The notes: a model not told the origin generated them from the letters alone. DNA of 53,779 nt from Sphingobacteriales bacterium TSM_CSS (GCA_002212985.1 NBMY01000064.1:1-53779); one strand, 5' to 3'; shown: positions 9,815 to 19,472, counted from the first letter of the stretch. Made by a program: numbers and translations.

Positions 9815-9855
9815 AATGCCGCAAAGGCAGGAGATATTCCGGTTTTTGCGGCATT
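9815..9855. terminator. Hairpin between convergent CBS-protein and S41-protease genes
   Basis: AATGCCGCAAA (9815-9825) and TTTGCGGCATT (9845-9855) form a perfect 11-bp inverted repeat with a 19-base loop, in the 189-base gap between two convergent genes. A-rich sequence precedes it and TTGTTTAT follows, so it can serve as a bidirectional terminator. Confidence 0.55.
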
Positions 9856-9938
9856 TGTTTATAAGGACAGGGGTACGCCCACTGCGGTAATACTTTGGTA
9901 CAGGGTAAATGAGCGGAGAACCTGCCGTGCGGGATAAC

Positions 9939-11606
9939 CTATTGTTTATTAGTTGTGGGTTTTGATTCGGCGCTCAGGGGGTTGGTAATCTGTTTGTAGG
10001 CCTCCTGCAGGGTTTTGTCCACTTCCTGTGTTACAGTGTAAAAGCCTTCATAATTCCATATTTGTTTGGCTATATAGGCTTTCATATAGCTTTTCAGTTC
10101 CTGTTCGTTTTGTTTCATCAGTTTTTCATCAACAAAGCCTATTTTCTTTTTTACCAATGCATTAAACTGTGCATACATGGCATTGCTTATGGTATAATTT
10201 TGCTTAAAGGTTTTTAAGGCAATAATGTTTGCAAACTCTTGCTTGTTATTGCTGTAGTAGTTATACACAAATTCGGGTAGGAGGCTGCGCACTTTTATGG
10301 TAAAGTTTTCGAGACCTGTGGTATCAAGGGGAACAAATACATCGGGCGAAATTCCGCCTCCGCCGTAAACGGTTCGTCCTTTTACCAAAGTTTTAAAGGC
10401 AATGGTATCGGTTCTTTGTTTTTTGCCGTGTATGGAGTCATTTCCCAACAGTTCGCCATCTTCTAAGCGTTGGTTCAGTTCTTCTTCGTAGGCATCGTAG
10501 CCGTCGTTGTAGGGTTTTTGTATGCTGCGGCCGGTTGGTGTGTAGTACCGTGCCACGGTAAGGCGCAGCGCTCCGCCGTTTGACAGGTTGTATTGTTCCT
10601 GCACCAAGCCTTTACCAAAAGTGCGGCGGCCAATGAGGGTGCCGCGGTCCCAATCCTGAATGGCCCCGGCCAGAATTTCGCTTGCCGATGCAGAACCCTC
10701 GTCAATAAGCAGCACCAAATCGCCGATTTCAAAGTTGCCTATCCGCCGGCCGGTGGCCGTGTAATCTTTGCGCTCATAGGTGCGCCCCTGTGTATAAACC
10801 AACAGTTTGCTGCCGTCAATAAGTTCATCGGCAATAGATACGGCGGCGTTCAGATAGCCGCCCGGGTTTTGGCGCAGGTCTATCATGAGTTTGGTCATGC
10901 CCTGTTCTTTCAGTTTAAGCAGGTTATCCATAAACTCGTTATAGGTATTGGCGCTAAAGCGGTTTATTTTAATATAACCTACCTGATTGTCCATCATAAA
11001 GGCGGCATCAACACTTACAATGGGTATATCATCGCGAACAATGGTATAGTCAATGAGTTCTTTTACGCCCGGGCGCAGGATGCTTACAGCCACCTCTGTG
11101 CCTCGCTCGCCCCGAAGGCTGTTCATAACGGTTTTGTTGGTAATGCCAACCCCGGCTACCAGGCTATCATTGATTTCAATAATTTTATCGCCGGCCATAA
11201 TGCCCAGTTTTTCCGATGGGCCGCCGCTTATGGGCGTTACTACCACAACCGTATCGTTTACCAGCGCAAATTCAATGCCTATGCCTACAAAATTGCCTTC
11301 CAACGATTCGTTTACCTCCTGTAGTTCATCGGGCGTAATGTAAGCAGAGTGGGGGTCAAGGTCTTGCAGGGTTTGCTCAATAACATGCTCCAGCAGTTGG
11401 TTGTTGTTAATGGTGTCCACATACCGGTTGTCAACCAAGCTGAGTATTTCCTGCAACTCCGATAAATTGCCGCCTTTAAAAGCCGACATGGTGGGTTTCC
11501 CTTTCAGGTTTTCGTAGAGTTTAAAACCAAGTTGCATACCGATAATCATGACCACAGCAAACAGCAGGGGCATATAAACATTCCATCGGGCGGGCGTTGT
11601 ATTCAT
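9939..11606 (-). CDS. S41 family C-terminal processing peptidase (CtpA/Prc-like)
   Basis: Periplasmic or membrane-anchored serine protease of 555 aa. It starts at the ATG at 11606 with a single hydrophobic segment (about residues 11-27), likely an uncleaved anchor or signal. A PDZ domain spans about 105-185 (GIGIEFALV, GIMAGDKIIEIND). The S41 catalytic domain follows, with RQNPGGYL (245-252), EGSASASE (303-310) and GRRTFGKGLVQ. By the fixed 25-residue spacing of the Ser/Lys dyad in this family, the catalytic residues are Ser307 and Lys332. A C-terminal helical region of about 180 residues is typical of Bacteroidota members. The family trims C-termini of envelope proteins and degrades damaged ones. 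It stands alone, with a large secreted protein gene upstream on the same strand. Confidence 0.95.
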   Translation of the reverse strand: MNTTPARWNVYMPLLFAVVMIIGMQLGFKLYENLKGKPTMSAFKGGNLSELQEILSLVDNRYVDTINNNQLLEHVIEQTLQDLDPHSAYITPDELQEVNESLEGNFVGIGIEFALVNDTVVVVTPISGGPSEKLGIMAGDKIIEINDSLVAGVGITNKTVMNSLRGERGTEVAVSILRPGVKELIDYTIVRDDIPIVSVDAAFMMDNQVGYIKINRFSANTYNEFMDNLLKLKEQGMTKLMIDLRQNPGGYLNAAVSIADELIDGSKLLVYTQGRTYERKDYTATGRRIGNFEIGDLVLLIDEGSASASEILAGAIQDWDRGTLIGRRTFGKGLVQEQYNLSNGGALRLTVARYYTPTGRSIQKPYNDGYDAYEEELNQRLEDGELLGNDSIHGKKQRTDTIAFKTLVKGRTVYGGGGISPDVFVPLDTTGLENFTIKVRSLLPEFVYNYYSNNKQEFANIIALKTFKQNYTISNAMYAQFNALVKKKIGFVDEKLMKQNEQELKSYMKAYIAKQIWNYEGFYTVTQEVDKTLQEAYKQITNPLSAESKPTTNKQ

Positions 11607-11650
11607 AAATTTGTAAAATATATTGGCACAATAGTGTAATAATGCTAAAT

Positions 11651-11678
11651 GCAGCCGCCGGGTTCACCGGTCGGCTGC
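11651..11678 (-). terminator. GC-rich hairpin downstream of the 1629-aa secreted protein gene
   Basis: GCAGCCG (11651-11657) and CGGCTGC (11672-11678) are perfect inverse complements, with a further CCG/CGG pairing inside. It lies about 95 bases beyond the stop codon at 11774 and 45 bases before the protease start, so it may separate the two units. On the minus strand it is followed by an A/T-rich stretch without a true T-run. Confidence 0.4.
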
Positions 11679-11773
11679 AAAATTAGCGTCAAAATTTGGA
11701 AAGCGGGCTGTTTGTGTTGTAAACGCCGCTAAAAGATGAAAACCGGAACAGTTTACACAGTTATACCACTCAA

Positions 11774-14700
11774 TTAATACCTTACCAACGCAACGCCTAT
11801 TTTGCTTGCATTGGGCATGTAGAGGTTAAAATCGTCTATGGTGGTGTTGCCATCAAGGTTACAATCGCTGTCAACGTATTGGTTCAGCGCCGATGATTCG
11901 GCAAAGTAGTAATTAAAATCGGCATAGGTAATCACGCCATCGCTGTTAAAATCGCCGGCACAGAGCGCGTATTGACCGCCTCCTACCGGTTTTAACTGGT
12001 TGGTTCCCTGTACTTGTGCGGGTGCAAGTGAGAAATCGTAAGGCGAGGCGCTATTATTGAGCATAACGGTTGCCGAACTAATGACGGCTAAGTGATTTCT
12101 GTGGCGCATTACCACATAGTAATTTTGTGCAGCGTTTACCCCTGCAAAAGAGAGTCCGGTACTGCCGTCAACATCCATCAACACACCGTCGTTGCGCACA
12201 AAGCCTGCTTTACTTGCTACAATGGTTGCGGGTGATGCGGCGCTGCGCAGTTCTGCCAATACCCAATCGGTTGTGTTGGCGGGCAGGGCAGTTACGCCTT
12301 CGTTGCCGGTGTAGTTCCAGGGGGCGCGGTTATAGGGTTGCATTTTGGGCAGCAGGCCGGCGGCAAGCAGGTTGGTGGTCATTTGACCGGTGCCGGTAGT
12401 GGCTCCTTCCAGCAGCAAAGCGCCGTATAACCTTGGCGGCGGGGTTGCCGAAACTGTTACCAAATGAGCGGCGGCATCGGTACAGGTGCCTGTGGTTACA
12501 TACATACGCACTATATAACTACCCGTAGCCGGAAAAGTAAATACAGGATTTTGTCCGGTGGCATCGGCAATATTGTCGCCGTTAAAGTCCCATTCCCACG
12601 AAGCGGGTGGCAGGTTGTAGGCGCTTACATCGGTAAACTGCACGGTAAGCGGCGTGGTGGTTTGGTAGTGGTAGAAATCGGCATTGTTACAGCCGCCTGC
12701 ATACAGCAGTACGTTGGTGCTTTCTTCATGGCCGTTGGCATCGTAAGCGGTAAGGGTGGCTATGGAAGTGCCCAACTCAAATTGATTGGAGGGAATACTA
12801 ACCACATAATTACCCGGCCCGCTAAGCGGAATGGTGAGTGAAGACATGGTGCTTACCGAAGCAGAAGGTAACCCCGATGCAGCCGAAGCAAGGCGTTGTT
12901 CGTTATTGCCTCCGCCTGCAGCCGGTGGTTTTACCTTAACAAACCCGCGCAGGTAGGTGTTGCCCTGTGCGCAGGTGTCAACCACAAAAGGCAGGTTGCC
13001 TTTGAGTTCGGGCGGAGTAGTGGTGTTGTCAATTTCATAATCTTCTGTGGCGCCGGTCCAGGGGTCCATAAAGTCTATAAACTCAACGGTTCCCATTATG
13101 TGTTGCCCGGGCGGTATGGGCGGAATAATATAATCCCGAATGCCGGTGTGGTGCGAGCTGAGGGTTACAAAATGCCCCCATCTGTCATCGGGAATGGTGT
13201 CTGTTTCATCATGGTTTATTACGCCGTCGCCGTTAATGTCTTTATTGGCATTTTGGTAAAACAGTGGTATTACATCGGCCGAGTCTTTGGTAAGGCATTT
13301 AATCATATCTGCCATAATGGTTTTTTCGTTGCCCGCAGCATCGTGCCATTCGGCTTTCCAGTCATCGGTATTAACGCCCAAACCTTTCAATGTTTCGCCC
13401 ATACCTTTCAGTAAGCCATCTACCGTAGTGCCGGTTTCGTCGTCGGTACCGGCGTGGCAGGCAATGAGTTGTGCCAGTGAGTCAATGGCTACACTGTCTA
13501 TATCGGCAAACTGGTCTTTGTAGTAGCGCAGACATGAAGCCGCCGAAACAGGGCCGCAGGCCATATCAGAGGCATCGTCGCCCTCTTTATCTTCAATGCC
13601 CGAACCTTGTTGCCCCATGGCTTCCAATGCACGCGTCCAGTTCCAGTGCAAAGGTGTCCAGTCTATGGTTACACCGGTGGCATTTTCATCGGCCACAAAA
13701 AAGTGAAGGTTAATGAAATCATCTTCAAAAAGGCGGTTGCCGGTAAGTTTAGAAAGGTTGTAATCAATAACCGGGGCAAGCGGGGTGGGGTCTATAAAAA
13801 CCGGAATAATGTCTTCTACCGTGCCGCCGCACGCATCGGTAAACACTACGCGCAAATCTATCCATGTCCCGTCAAACGGTTGAGAACCCGGGTCCCATAG
13901 TACCGACCACCCGTTTCCGCTGCCAATGGGCACTTCGGTACCCATGCCGGGGGCGGTGCCATCGGTATCGGCGCCAATAAATATCCAGGGCGAGGAGGGT
14001 GCATTGCGGTAGTAAAAACCGGCCTGAATGTAGTTGGTTCTTACCCCTTCTGGTACTGCTTGCAGTTGAATGGGCTGGTTGGTTATATGTTGGCCGGAGC
14101 GCGGCGCCACAAACCATGCGTCTTGCGGCGTTTGGTAGTCAATAGATATCTGGTTGCTCCCAAATCCACCGGGGCGTATTGCCTGAAGTTGCAGGGGTAC
14201 TATTTCAACCGGAAGTGGGTCGGGCGAGCAAGGCATTTCAAAAATAATGAGGTTATTTTGCCAGGTGTGAAAAGGTCCGTTGTAAATTACATTAAACGCA
14301 CCGGTGAGGTACAAAAGGCAACCGGGTTGCAAATAATCAAAGCCTGTGCCATGCACCTGTACCAGTTCTCCGGGTGCAGCTACCGAAGGCGATACGGAAT
14401 AAATAATAGGGTTTGAAGGAGGTTCCCAGCTTACCATTTCACCTTCGGTAAACCATTGGTTGGGGTCTTCACCCAGGTCCGACATTACCCCCGTAGAGGC
14501 AATCACATTACAGCCAAGAGCTTCTTCCAGCGCACAAATAAAGGCAATGCCATCGGCGCCTTCGGCCACGCTGCAGGCAAAAACATTGAGCTGGCTGATT
14601 TTACCTGCTACGGCATCGGCAAAATCTGCTATGTTATCTATGGTAAGGTTTTCTCCGCCTATTTCTATACTGCCCGATGAGCCGTGTGCATCTACGGTAA

Positions 14701-16663
14701 CGGATATGGGTTGGTTGCCGTTGGCTTCATAGGCGGCGCAAATGGCTTCGGCGGCTTCGTGTACATCTCCGCATTCCTCACCCACTTCGCCCCATGCGTG
14801 CGGAAAACCCAGCGAACCGCTCACTACCACTACATCGGGTGCGCCGCAGTCCACTTCGGTACTGGTGCCGCCCAGACACGCTCCTTCGGTTTCGCCGGCA
14901 TTGGTACTATTGGTGCCTACTTCTACAATGTAGCGTTCTGTTAAGCCATTGGTATAGGTAATTTCTACGCCCATATTACCCTGGCGCTCAAAAATGGCAG
15001 CCCAGTTACCCAAATTATTTACCACCTGATAATCTGTGCCGCACAGGTAATTTTGGATTGGGTTAAGCATAACCGGTGGGGTAATGTTTATGTCAGTAAC
15101 GGGGTTAGCGCCATTGGTAAAAATAACAGGTTGGTTTACCAATACAGCAATGCGCGGGTACTCGGCAAGCGGAAAGGGTGTGCCGGCTATATCAGAGCAG
15201 GGCACAGCATTAAACATTGGATTGTTGGGGAGGGTAAAGGCACACGGAAACCCGCCTCCCGATGCGCTTACCGATACATCAAAGGGAATTTCGGGAATTA
15301 AAATATTGCTCTGTTGAATGGTTTGCAACCCACTTCCGTCGGGCAAAAAAGTAAGGGTATTATCGCCTGTTTGTACAAAATAGCTGTTGCCCGGTATGCC
15401 TTGGTCGTTGCCGGTATCGGTAACATCGCTTATGTTAATGTTGCCTATATTTTTGCCTTTATTTGTCCAGTGCCCGCCGGCAAAAGCTAAGGGTCCGTTT
15501 TGGGTACAAACGCGTATGGTAATAGTACTGCCCGCCGGTATGCAGGCAGAGGGCCATTCTATTTCGGAGCGGTTGCCCACCTTGCCGTTAGACGGAATTT
15601 TAGGCTCGCCGCAGCCGGCGGGTGCGGTAACAACGGCAGTTTCGAGCGAACCGCCCGTACCTGCAAAAATGGCATGAAAATCGGAGGCTGCCTGACCGGT
15701 GCTGTTGGTAAAGGTAAAATCTTTACAATTCATGGGTGCAGGGTTGAAGGCAACAGTGGTAAAAACATCAAAAAAAGGAGGCCAAGCACTTGGACGACCT
15801 ACTGCGCCGGTAATAACCGGAAAAATGCAGTTGGGGCGGGTTTCCTGCCCCATGGTAACCACCACAACATTGGCACCGGTGGCGGCAGTAGGCGCTGTGT
15901 TTAACTGAATATAAAGTTCCATTTGTTGAAATGGCTCTAAGGAAGGATTGGGTATAATGTTTGCCTGATTGCCTGCTATATTTACCACACTTGCCTGAAA
16001 AGGCGAGGCTATGAGAATACTGTTGAAGTTGATACCGGCGGTGGGCGGAATTTGCAGCATAAAACCGGTAATGTTGTTTACGGTTATATTGAGCGCTTCG
16101 GTGTAAACTGTGTGTGTGCCTTTTGGAATATTTATATTGTAGGTATTACCCACCCCTCTAAGTTGTGAGGTGGCACACATATCGTAGTGTTTATTGCTGT
16201 TGTCTTTGGTAGAAAAGCGCACTTTTAATTTGGCACCCGGGGGCAAATTGCCGGTAAATCCGATGTTTACCGTTGCAGTTTCGCCGTCTTTAATGTCGCT
16301 TGTACCCGATGGGGTAATGGCTCTGCCGGTAGTACCGGGCGAGGAATCGGTATTATCGGTTTCGGCCGGGTCTTTAATGCCGTTGTCGTTATCGTCAAAC
16401 GTATCGGCAGCATTTGCAATATCAATACTTTGAATATTGGGTACGGCAGAGTTATCGTCTTTATATATGGTTATGGTAATATCTGTGGCAGTTTTGCCGG
16501 TGGTGTTTTTAACTTTAACTTGCTGGCTGTTGCCGCCGGGACCTACGGGAATATCGGCCCCGCCTTTTGGTACATTGGTAGTGGCATACAAGGTATTGCA
16601 GGCAAAAGCAATGGCAAAACAGCAACCTGCCAATACGGTGAGGATTGGTTTAAGTGTTTTCAT
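11774..16663 (-). CDS. Large secreted protein with caspase-like and C39-like domains, TIG, PKD and dockerin-like end
   Basis: A 1629-aa exported protein. I chose the ATG at 16663 because it starts the signal peptide MKTLKPILTVLAGCCFAIAF; 15 further codons upstream lack signal character. Residues 30-600 are beta-rich and unassigned. Residues about 608-745 resemble DUF4347/caspase-clan folds, with His in AHGSSG (660), Cys in ACSVA (697), then IASTG. A TIG/IPT-like domain follows (752-843). Residues about 1030-1215 resemble C39-type papain-fold peptidases: Cys in ACGPVSAASC (1036), His in WGHFVTL (1164), Asp in MDPWTG (1200), with a DINGDGVINHDE calcium-loop insert. A PKD-like domain lies at 1330-1404. 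The last 220 residues (1411-1629) match the C-terminus of the protein encoded at 27197-29032 and end in two dockerin-like loops, GDFNSDGVITYADF and SDCNLDGNTTIDDF. Whether either Cys domain is active is unknown. Confidence 0.85.
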   Translation of the reverse strand: MKTLKPILTVLAGCCFAIAFACNTLYATTNVPKGGADIPVGPGGNSQQVKVKNTTGKTATDITITIYKDDNSAVPNIQSIDIANAADTFDDNDNGIKDPAETDNTDSSPGTTGRAITPSGTSDIKDGETATVNIGFTGNLPPGAKLKVRFSTKDNSNKHYDMCATSQLRGVGNTYNINIPKGTHTVYTEALNITVNNITGFMLQIPPTAGINFNSILIASPFQASVVNIAGNQANIIPNPSLEPFQQMELYIQLNTAPTAATGANVVVVTMGQETRPNCIFPVITGAVGRPSAWPPFFDVFTTVAFNPAPMNCKDFTFTNSTGQAASDFHAIFAGTGGSLETAVVTAPAGCGEPKIPSNGKVGNRSEIEWPSACIPAGSTITIRVCTQNGPLAFAGGHWTNKGKNIGNINISDVTDTGNDQGIPGNSYFVQTGDNTLTFLPDGSGLQTIQQSNILIPEIPFDVSVSASGGGFPCAFTLPNNPMFNAVPCSDIAGTPFPLAEYPRIAVLVNQPVIFTNGANPVTDINITPPVMLNPIQNYLCGTDYQVVNNLGNWAAIFERQGNMGVEITYTNGLTERYIVEVGTNSTNAGETEGACLGGTSTEVDCGAPDVVVVSGSLGFPHAWGEVGEECGDVHEAAEAICAAYEANGNQPISVTVDAHGSSGSIEIGGENLTIDNIADFADAVAGKISQLNVFACSVAEGADGIAFICALEEALGCNVIASTGVMSDLGEDPNQWFTEGEMVSWEPPSNPIIYSVSPSVAAPGELVQVHGTGFDYLQPGCLLYLTGAFNVIYNGPFHTWQNNLIIFEMPCSPDPLPVEIVPLQLQAIRPGGFGSNQISIDYQTPQDAWFVAPRSGQHITNQPIQLQAVPEGVRTNYIQAGFYYRNAPSSPWIFIGADTDGTAPGMGTEVPIGSGNGWSVLWDPGSQPFDGTWIDLRVVFTDACGGTVEDIIPVFIDPTPLAPVIDYNLSKLTGNRLFEDDFINLHFFVADENATGVTIDWTPLHWNWTRALEAMGQQGSGIEDKEGDDASDMACGPVSAASCLRYYKDQFADIDSVAIDSLAQLIACHAGTDDETGTTVDGLLKGMGETLKGLGVNTDDWKAEWHDAAGNEKTIMADMIKCLTKDSADVIPLFYQNANKDINGDGVINHDETDTIPDDRWGHFVTLSSHHTGIRDYIIPPIPPGQHIMGTVEFIDFMDPWTGATEDYEIDNTTTPPELKGNLPFVVDTCAQGNTYLRGFVKVKPPAAGGGNNEQRLASAASGLPSASVSTMSSLTIPLSGPGNYVVSIPSNQFELGTSIATLTAYDANGHEESTNVLLYAGGCNNADFYHYQTTTPLTVQFTDVSAYNLPPASWEWDFNGDNIADATGQNPVFTFPATGSYIVRMYVTTGTCTDAAAHLVTVSATPPPRLYGALLLEGATTGTGQMTTNLLAAGLLPKMQPYNRAPWNYTGNEGVTALPANTTDWVLAELRSAASPATIVASKAGFVRNDGVLMDVDGSTGLSFAGVNAAQNYYVVMRHRNHLAVISSATVMLNNSASPYDFSLAPAQVQGTNQLKPVGGGQYALCAGDFNSDGVITYADFNYYFAESSALNQYVDSDCNLDGNTTIDDFNLYMPNASKIGVALVRY

Positions 16664-17130
16664 GGGTAACAATTTTAGCTTACAAAATAAAACAGGTACT
16701 AAAAGCACTTTTTCTGGTAAGTACAGTTAAACCCGACAGGTGAATAGCATTTCACTTGTTTTTTAACCCAAAATTGGCTTTGCGCCACTACTAACCATTT
16801 TTGACACCTTGTAAATCGGCCGCCTCACGAATTGTTTCATCCCTATTTTTAACTATGGGGAGGTTTACACACTGCGCTTGTTTTAAAGCGCATTTTAGAA
16901 TTGCCCGTATAGCGGTGCCCTCAATTTTTGGCTTATTTGACCCGGGTTATTATGTACTTTTCGTTTCTTTTATGTTTGGTCAATATTGGGGCGGCAGTAA
17001 TTTACCCAAATTTATCGAAAGGTTTTTAGAAAAACAAATTTATTTTTAATTTTCGGTAAATTTAATTTTTATATATTACATGTTTTTTTGCAATTTTCAA
17101 AAATAGTTTATTAGTTTTTACTACATTTTT
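16664..17130. other. A/T-rich intergenic region (467 bases)
   Basis: No supportable gene. It is strongly A/T-rich near 16990-17110 and holds two copies of CAAATTTA (17007-17014 and 17035-17042), which read TAAATTTG on the minus strand and match the -7 consensus TAnnTTTG. They lie more than 340 bases from the next minus-strand start at 16663, so promoter function is doubtful. A small hairpin (TGCGCTT at 16873-16879 with AAGCGCA at 16886-16892, then TTTT) is also present. Confidence 0.4.
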
Positions 17131-17580
17131 TTATTGCGCTTTGTGAATAATGTAAGACACAATGCCCCAAATCTGGAAATCGGTGTCTTCGGCTATTTCT
17201 ATGGGCAGGTAGTTGGTATTTTCGGCAAGCAGGCAGATTCGGCCTTTGCGTTTGGTAATTCGTTTTACGGTAAACTCGCCGGTTATGACACAAATAGCTA
17301 TATCATTGTCTTTGGGTGGCAGGGCGCGGTCAACTACCAGAATATCGCCTTCGTAAATGCCGGCGTTTTCCATAGAGTTGCCTTTCACACGCACGTAAAA
17401 GGTGGCGGCCGGGTTTTTTACGAGGTAATGGTTAAGGTCAATTTTTAGTTCTACATAATCATCGGCCGGAGAGGGGAAACCGGCCGAAATACAACTGCCG
17501 AACAGGGGTATTTGCACATTTGCGGTGTGTTCTACGCCAAAAAACTCAAGTAAACCAATAGTGCTAAGGTGCTGTAACAT
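17131..17580 (-). CDS. umuD: UmuD/LexA-like S24 self-cleaving peptidase (orphan, no umuC)
   Basis: A 149-aa protein of UmuD type. In the DNA-damage response UmuD removes its own N-terminus on contact with RecA filaments and then partners UmuC in translesion polymerase V. The sequence ISAGFPSPADDYVE (31-44) contains the cleavage context, with the Ala-Gly bond at about 33-34. The Ser/Lys dyad is GNSM Ser69 and TVKR Lys106, with the same 37-residue spacing as E. coli UmuD (60/97). NPAATFYVRVKGNSM and GDILVVDRA are diagnostic. There is no helix-turn-helix, so it is not LexA. In most genomes umuC follows directly; here no polymerase gene lies on either side. It could act with a distant UmuC or regulate another target. 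The upstream region is A/T-rich. Confidence 0.88.
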   Translation of the reverse strand: MLQHLSTIGLLEFFGVEHTANVQIPLFGSCISAGFPSPADDYVELKIDLNHYLVKNPAATFYVRVKGNSMENAGIYEGDILVVDRALPPKDNDIAICVITGEFTVKRITKRKGRICLLAENTNYLPIEIAEDTDFQIWGIVSYIIHKAQ

Positions 17581-17767
17581 TATAAACGGGGCTGTGTTTG
17601 GGTTGGTGAGGAAAAAGGGTTAGCCTGTTTTTTGTGCAAGAGGGTGTTTTTTGTCGGTTTATTGTCAAATTATTTAGCAAAAGACTAAAAATTTTTTCAA
17701 AAAAACAACTTACACAAAAAATTTTTTCATTTTTGGCAAAAATTATTCCAAAACCACACCATTGCCT

Positions 17768-17783
17768 GCCCAAAATTTTGGGC
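17768..17783. promoter_or_regulatory. Perfect 16-bp palindrome between umuD and the mutase gene
   Basis: GCCCAAAATTTTGGGC is perfectly self-complementary with no loop. The flanks, CTGCC on the left and GGCAG on the right, extend the symmetry imperfectly. It lies 188 bases upstream of the umuD start and 63 bases beyond the mutase stop. It could be the mutase terminator stem (no T-run is visible) or a dimeric-regulator operator. Confidence 0.4.
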
Positions 17784-17845
17784 GGCAGCAAGCAGTAGGA
17801 TAGTGTGTGCCCGTTTGGGGCAGGTGTAAAAAGGCAGGTATTTGT

Positions 17846-19417
17846 TTAACCCTTGTACTCGCCAAAAATGGCGCGCAGGGTATCGGCAATTTCGCCCAGG
17901 GTGGCGTGGCATTCTACGGCCGCAATAACCGATGGCATGAGGTTAATGTTTTCTTTGGCGCAGCGGTCAACCTCGGCAAGTGCGGCGGTTACCTCTTGTT
18001 GGTTTCGGGAGGCGCGCAGGGCTTTAAGGCGTTCAATTTGCAGGTTTCTTATAGCATCGTCAACCCTGAAGAGGTGTGTTTGCTGCGGTTCTTCTATGGT
18101 AAACTGGTTTACGCCCACAATAATTTTTTCGCGGGTTTCAATATCCTGCTGGTAGCGGTAGGCCGAGGCGGCTATTTGTTCCTGCATATAACCTTGTTCA
18201 ATGGCCTGCACGGCGCCGCCCATGGCATCAATTTTGTCCATATATTTTTGTGCGGCTTCTTCTAATTGGTTGGTAAGGGTTTCAATAAAATACGAGCCGG
18301 CAAGGGGGTCAACGGTGTCGGTTACGCCGCTTTCATAGGCAATAACCTGTTGGGTGCGCAGGGCTATTCGGGCAGCTTCTTCGGTGGGCAGCGAGAGCGC
18401 CTCATCGTAGCCGTTGGTGTGTAATGATTGGGTTCCGCCCAAAACGGCGGCCAACGCCTGCATGGTTACGCGGCTTATGTTTACCAACGGTTGCTGTGCG
18501 GTAAGGGTAGAGCCGCCGGTTTGCGTATGAAACCGCATCATTTGTGCCTGCGGGTTGGTGGCGCCCAATGCAGCAGTTATTTTGGCCCACATGCGGCGGG
18601 CTGCTCTAAACTTGGCTATTTCTTCAAAAAAGTTGTTGTGTGCATTAAAGAAAAACGACAGCCGTTTGGCAAACACATCTATATTAAGCCCAACGTTTTG
18701 CGCAGCCATGAGGTAGGCTTTACCGTTAGACAGGGTAAAAGCCAGTTCCTGCGCTGCCGATGAGCCTGCCTCGCGTATATGGTAGCCCGATATGGAAATG
18801 GTGTTCCATTTGGGCAGTTCTTTGCTGCAATAGGCAAAAATATCGGTAATAATGCGCATAGAGGGGCGGGGCGGGTAAATATAGGTGCCTCTTGCGGCGT
18901 ATTCTTTCAAAATATCGTTTTGCACTGTTCCGTTCAGTTTACTGAGGTCGGCGCCTTGTTTTTTGGCAAGGGCAATGTAGAGCGCCAGCAAAATATAGGC
19001 GGTGGCGTTAATGGTCATAGAGGTAGAAACCTCTTGCAGTGAAATACCGTTAAAGAGCGCTTCCATATCGCGTATGGAGTCAATGGCAACGCCCACTTTA
19101 CCCACTTCGCCTTCGGCAAAATCGTGGTCAGAGTCGTAGCCTATTTGGGTAGGAAGGTCAAAAGCCACCGATAAGCCGGTTGTTCCCTGCGAGAGCAGGT
19201 AGCGGTAACGCTTGTTTGATTCTTCGGCGGTAGAAAACCCGGCATATTGGCGCATGGTCCACAGCCGGCTTCGGTACATGGCGGCATGTACGCCGCGGGT
19301 AAACGGAAACTGCCCGGGTTCTTCGAGTTTTGCATCGGGCAACGGCGGGTACACGCGCTGTATTTCAATGTCGGAGTCGGTTAAAAATTTTTCCTTTCGT
19401 TCCTGTTGATTTTCCAT
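17846..19417 (-). CDS. Methylmalonyl-CoA mutase catalytic subunit (no B12-binding domain)
   Basis: Catalytic TIM-barrel chain of an acyl-CoA mutase family enzyme that interconverts methylmalonyl-CoA and succinyl-CoA using adenosylcobalamin. The ATG at 19417 gives 523 aa starting [10 protein letters not shown]; the frame is open 29 codons further upstream without conservation. Substrate-binding and active-site motifs are present: [12 protein letters not shown] (with Tyr58), [25 protein letters not shown] and [13 protein letters not shown] (Tyr212, His213). The retained Tyr58 favours methylmalonyl-CoA over isobutyryl-CoA specificity. The cobalamin-binding domain with DxHxxG is missing, as in archaeal-type split mutases, and no small B12 subunit or MeaB chaperone gene lies in the window, so the partner must be elsewhere. 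It is probably co-transcribed with the membrane protein gene 55 bases upstream. Confidence 0.93.
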   Translation of the reverse strand: MENQQERKEKFLTDSDIEIQRVYPPLPDAKLEEPGQFPFTRGVHAAMYRSRLWTMRQYAGFSTAEESNKRYRYLLSQGTTGLSVAFDLPTQIGYDSDHDFAEGEVGKVGVAIDSIRDMEALFNGISLQEVSTSMTINATAYILLALYIALAKKQGADLSKLNGTVQNDILKEYAARGTYIYPPRPSMRIITDIFAYCSKELPKWNTISISGYHIREAGSSAAQELAFTLSNGKAYLMAAQNVGLNIDVFAKRLSFFFNAHNNFFEEIAKFRAARRMWAKITAALGATNPQAQMMRFHTQTGGSTLTAQQPLVNISRVTMQALAAVLGGTQSLHTNGYDEALSLPTEEAARIALRTQQVIAYESGVTDTVDPLAGSYFIETLTNQLEEAAQKYMDKIDAMGGAVQAIEQGYMQEQIAASAYRYQQDIETREKIIVGVNQFTIEEPQQTHLFRVDDAIRNLQIERLKALRASRNQQEVTAALAEVDRCAKENINLMPSVIAAVECHATLGEIADTLRAIFGEYKG

Positions 19418-19472
19418 AGGGTGGCATGTACTTTTGTTGGGTAAAGTTAGTGCATTTCTATTTTTACGGCAA

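Noticed and set aside
10593..11324. Long open frame antisense to the S41 protease (243 residues)
   Set aside because: No domain or initiation context; the protease on the other strand has complete catalytic motifs in this interval.
16873..16892. Hairpin TGCGCTT/AAGCGCA followed by TTTT
   Set aside because: It would terminate plus-strand transcription, but no plus-strand gene lies upstream; kept only as a note in the intergenic entry.
16801..17049. 82-residue open frame in the gap beside umuD
   Set aside because: It begins with TTG, contains no ATG near the start, and ends in A/T-rich sequence; no signal peptide or domain is convincing.
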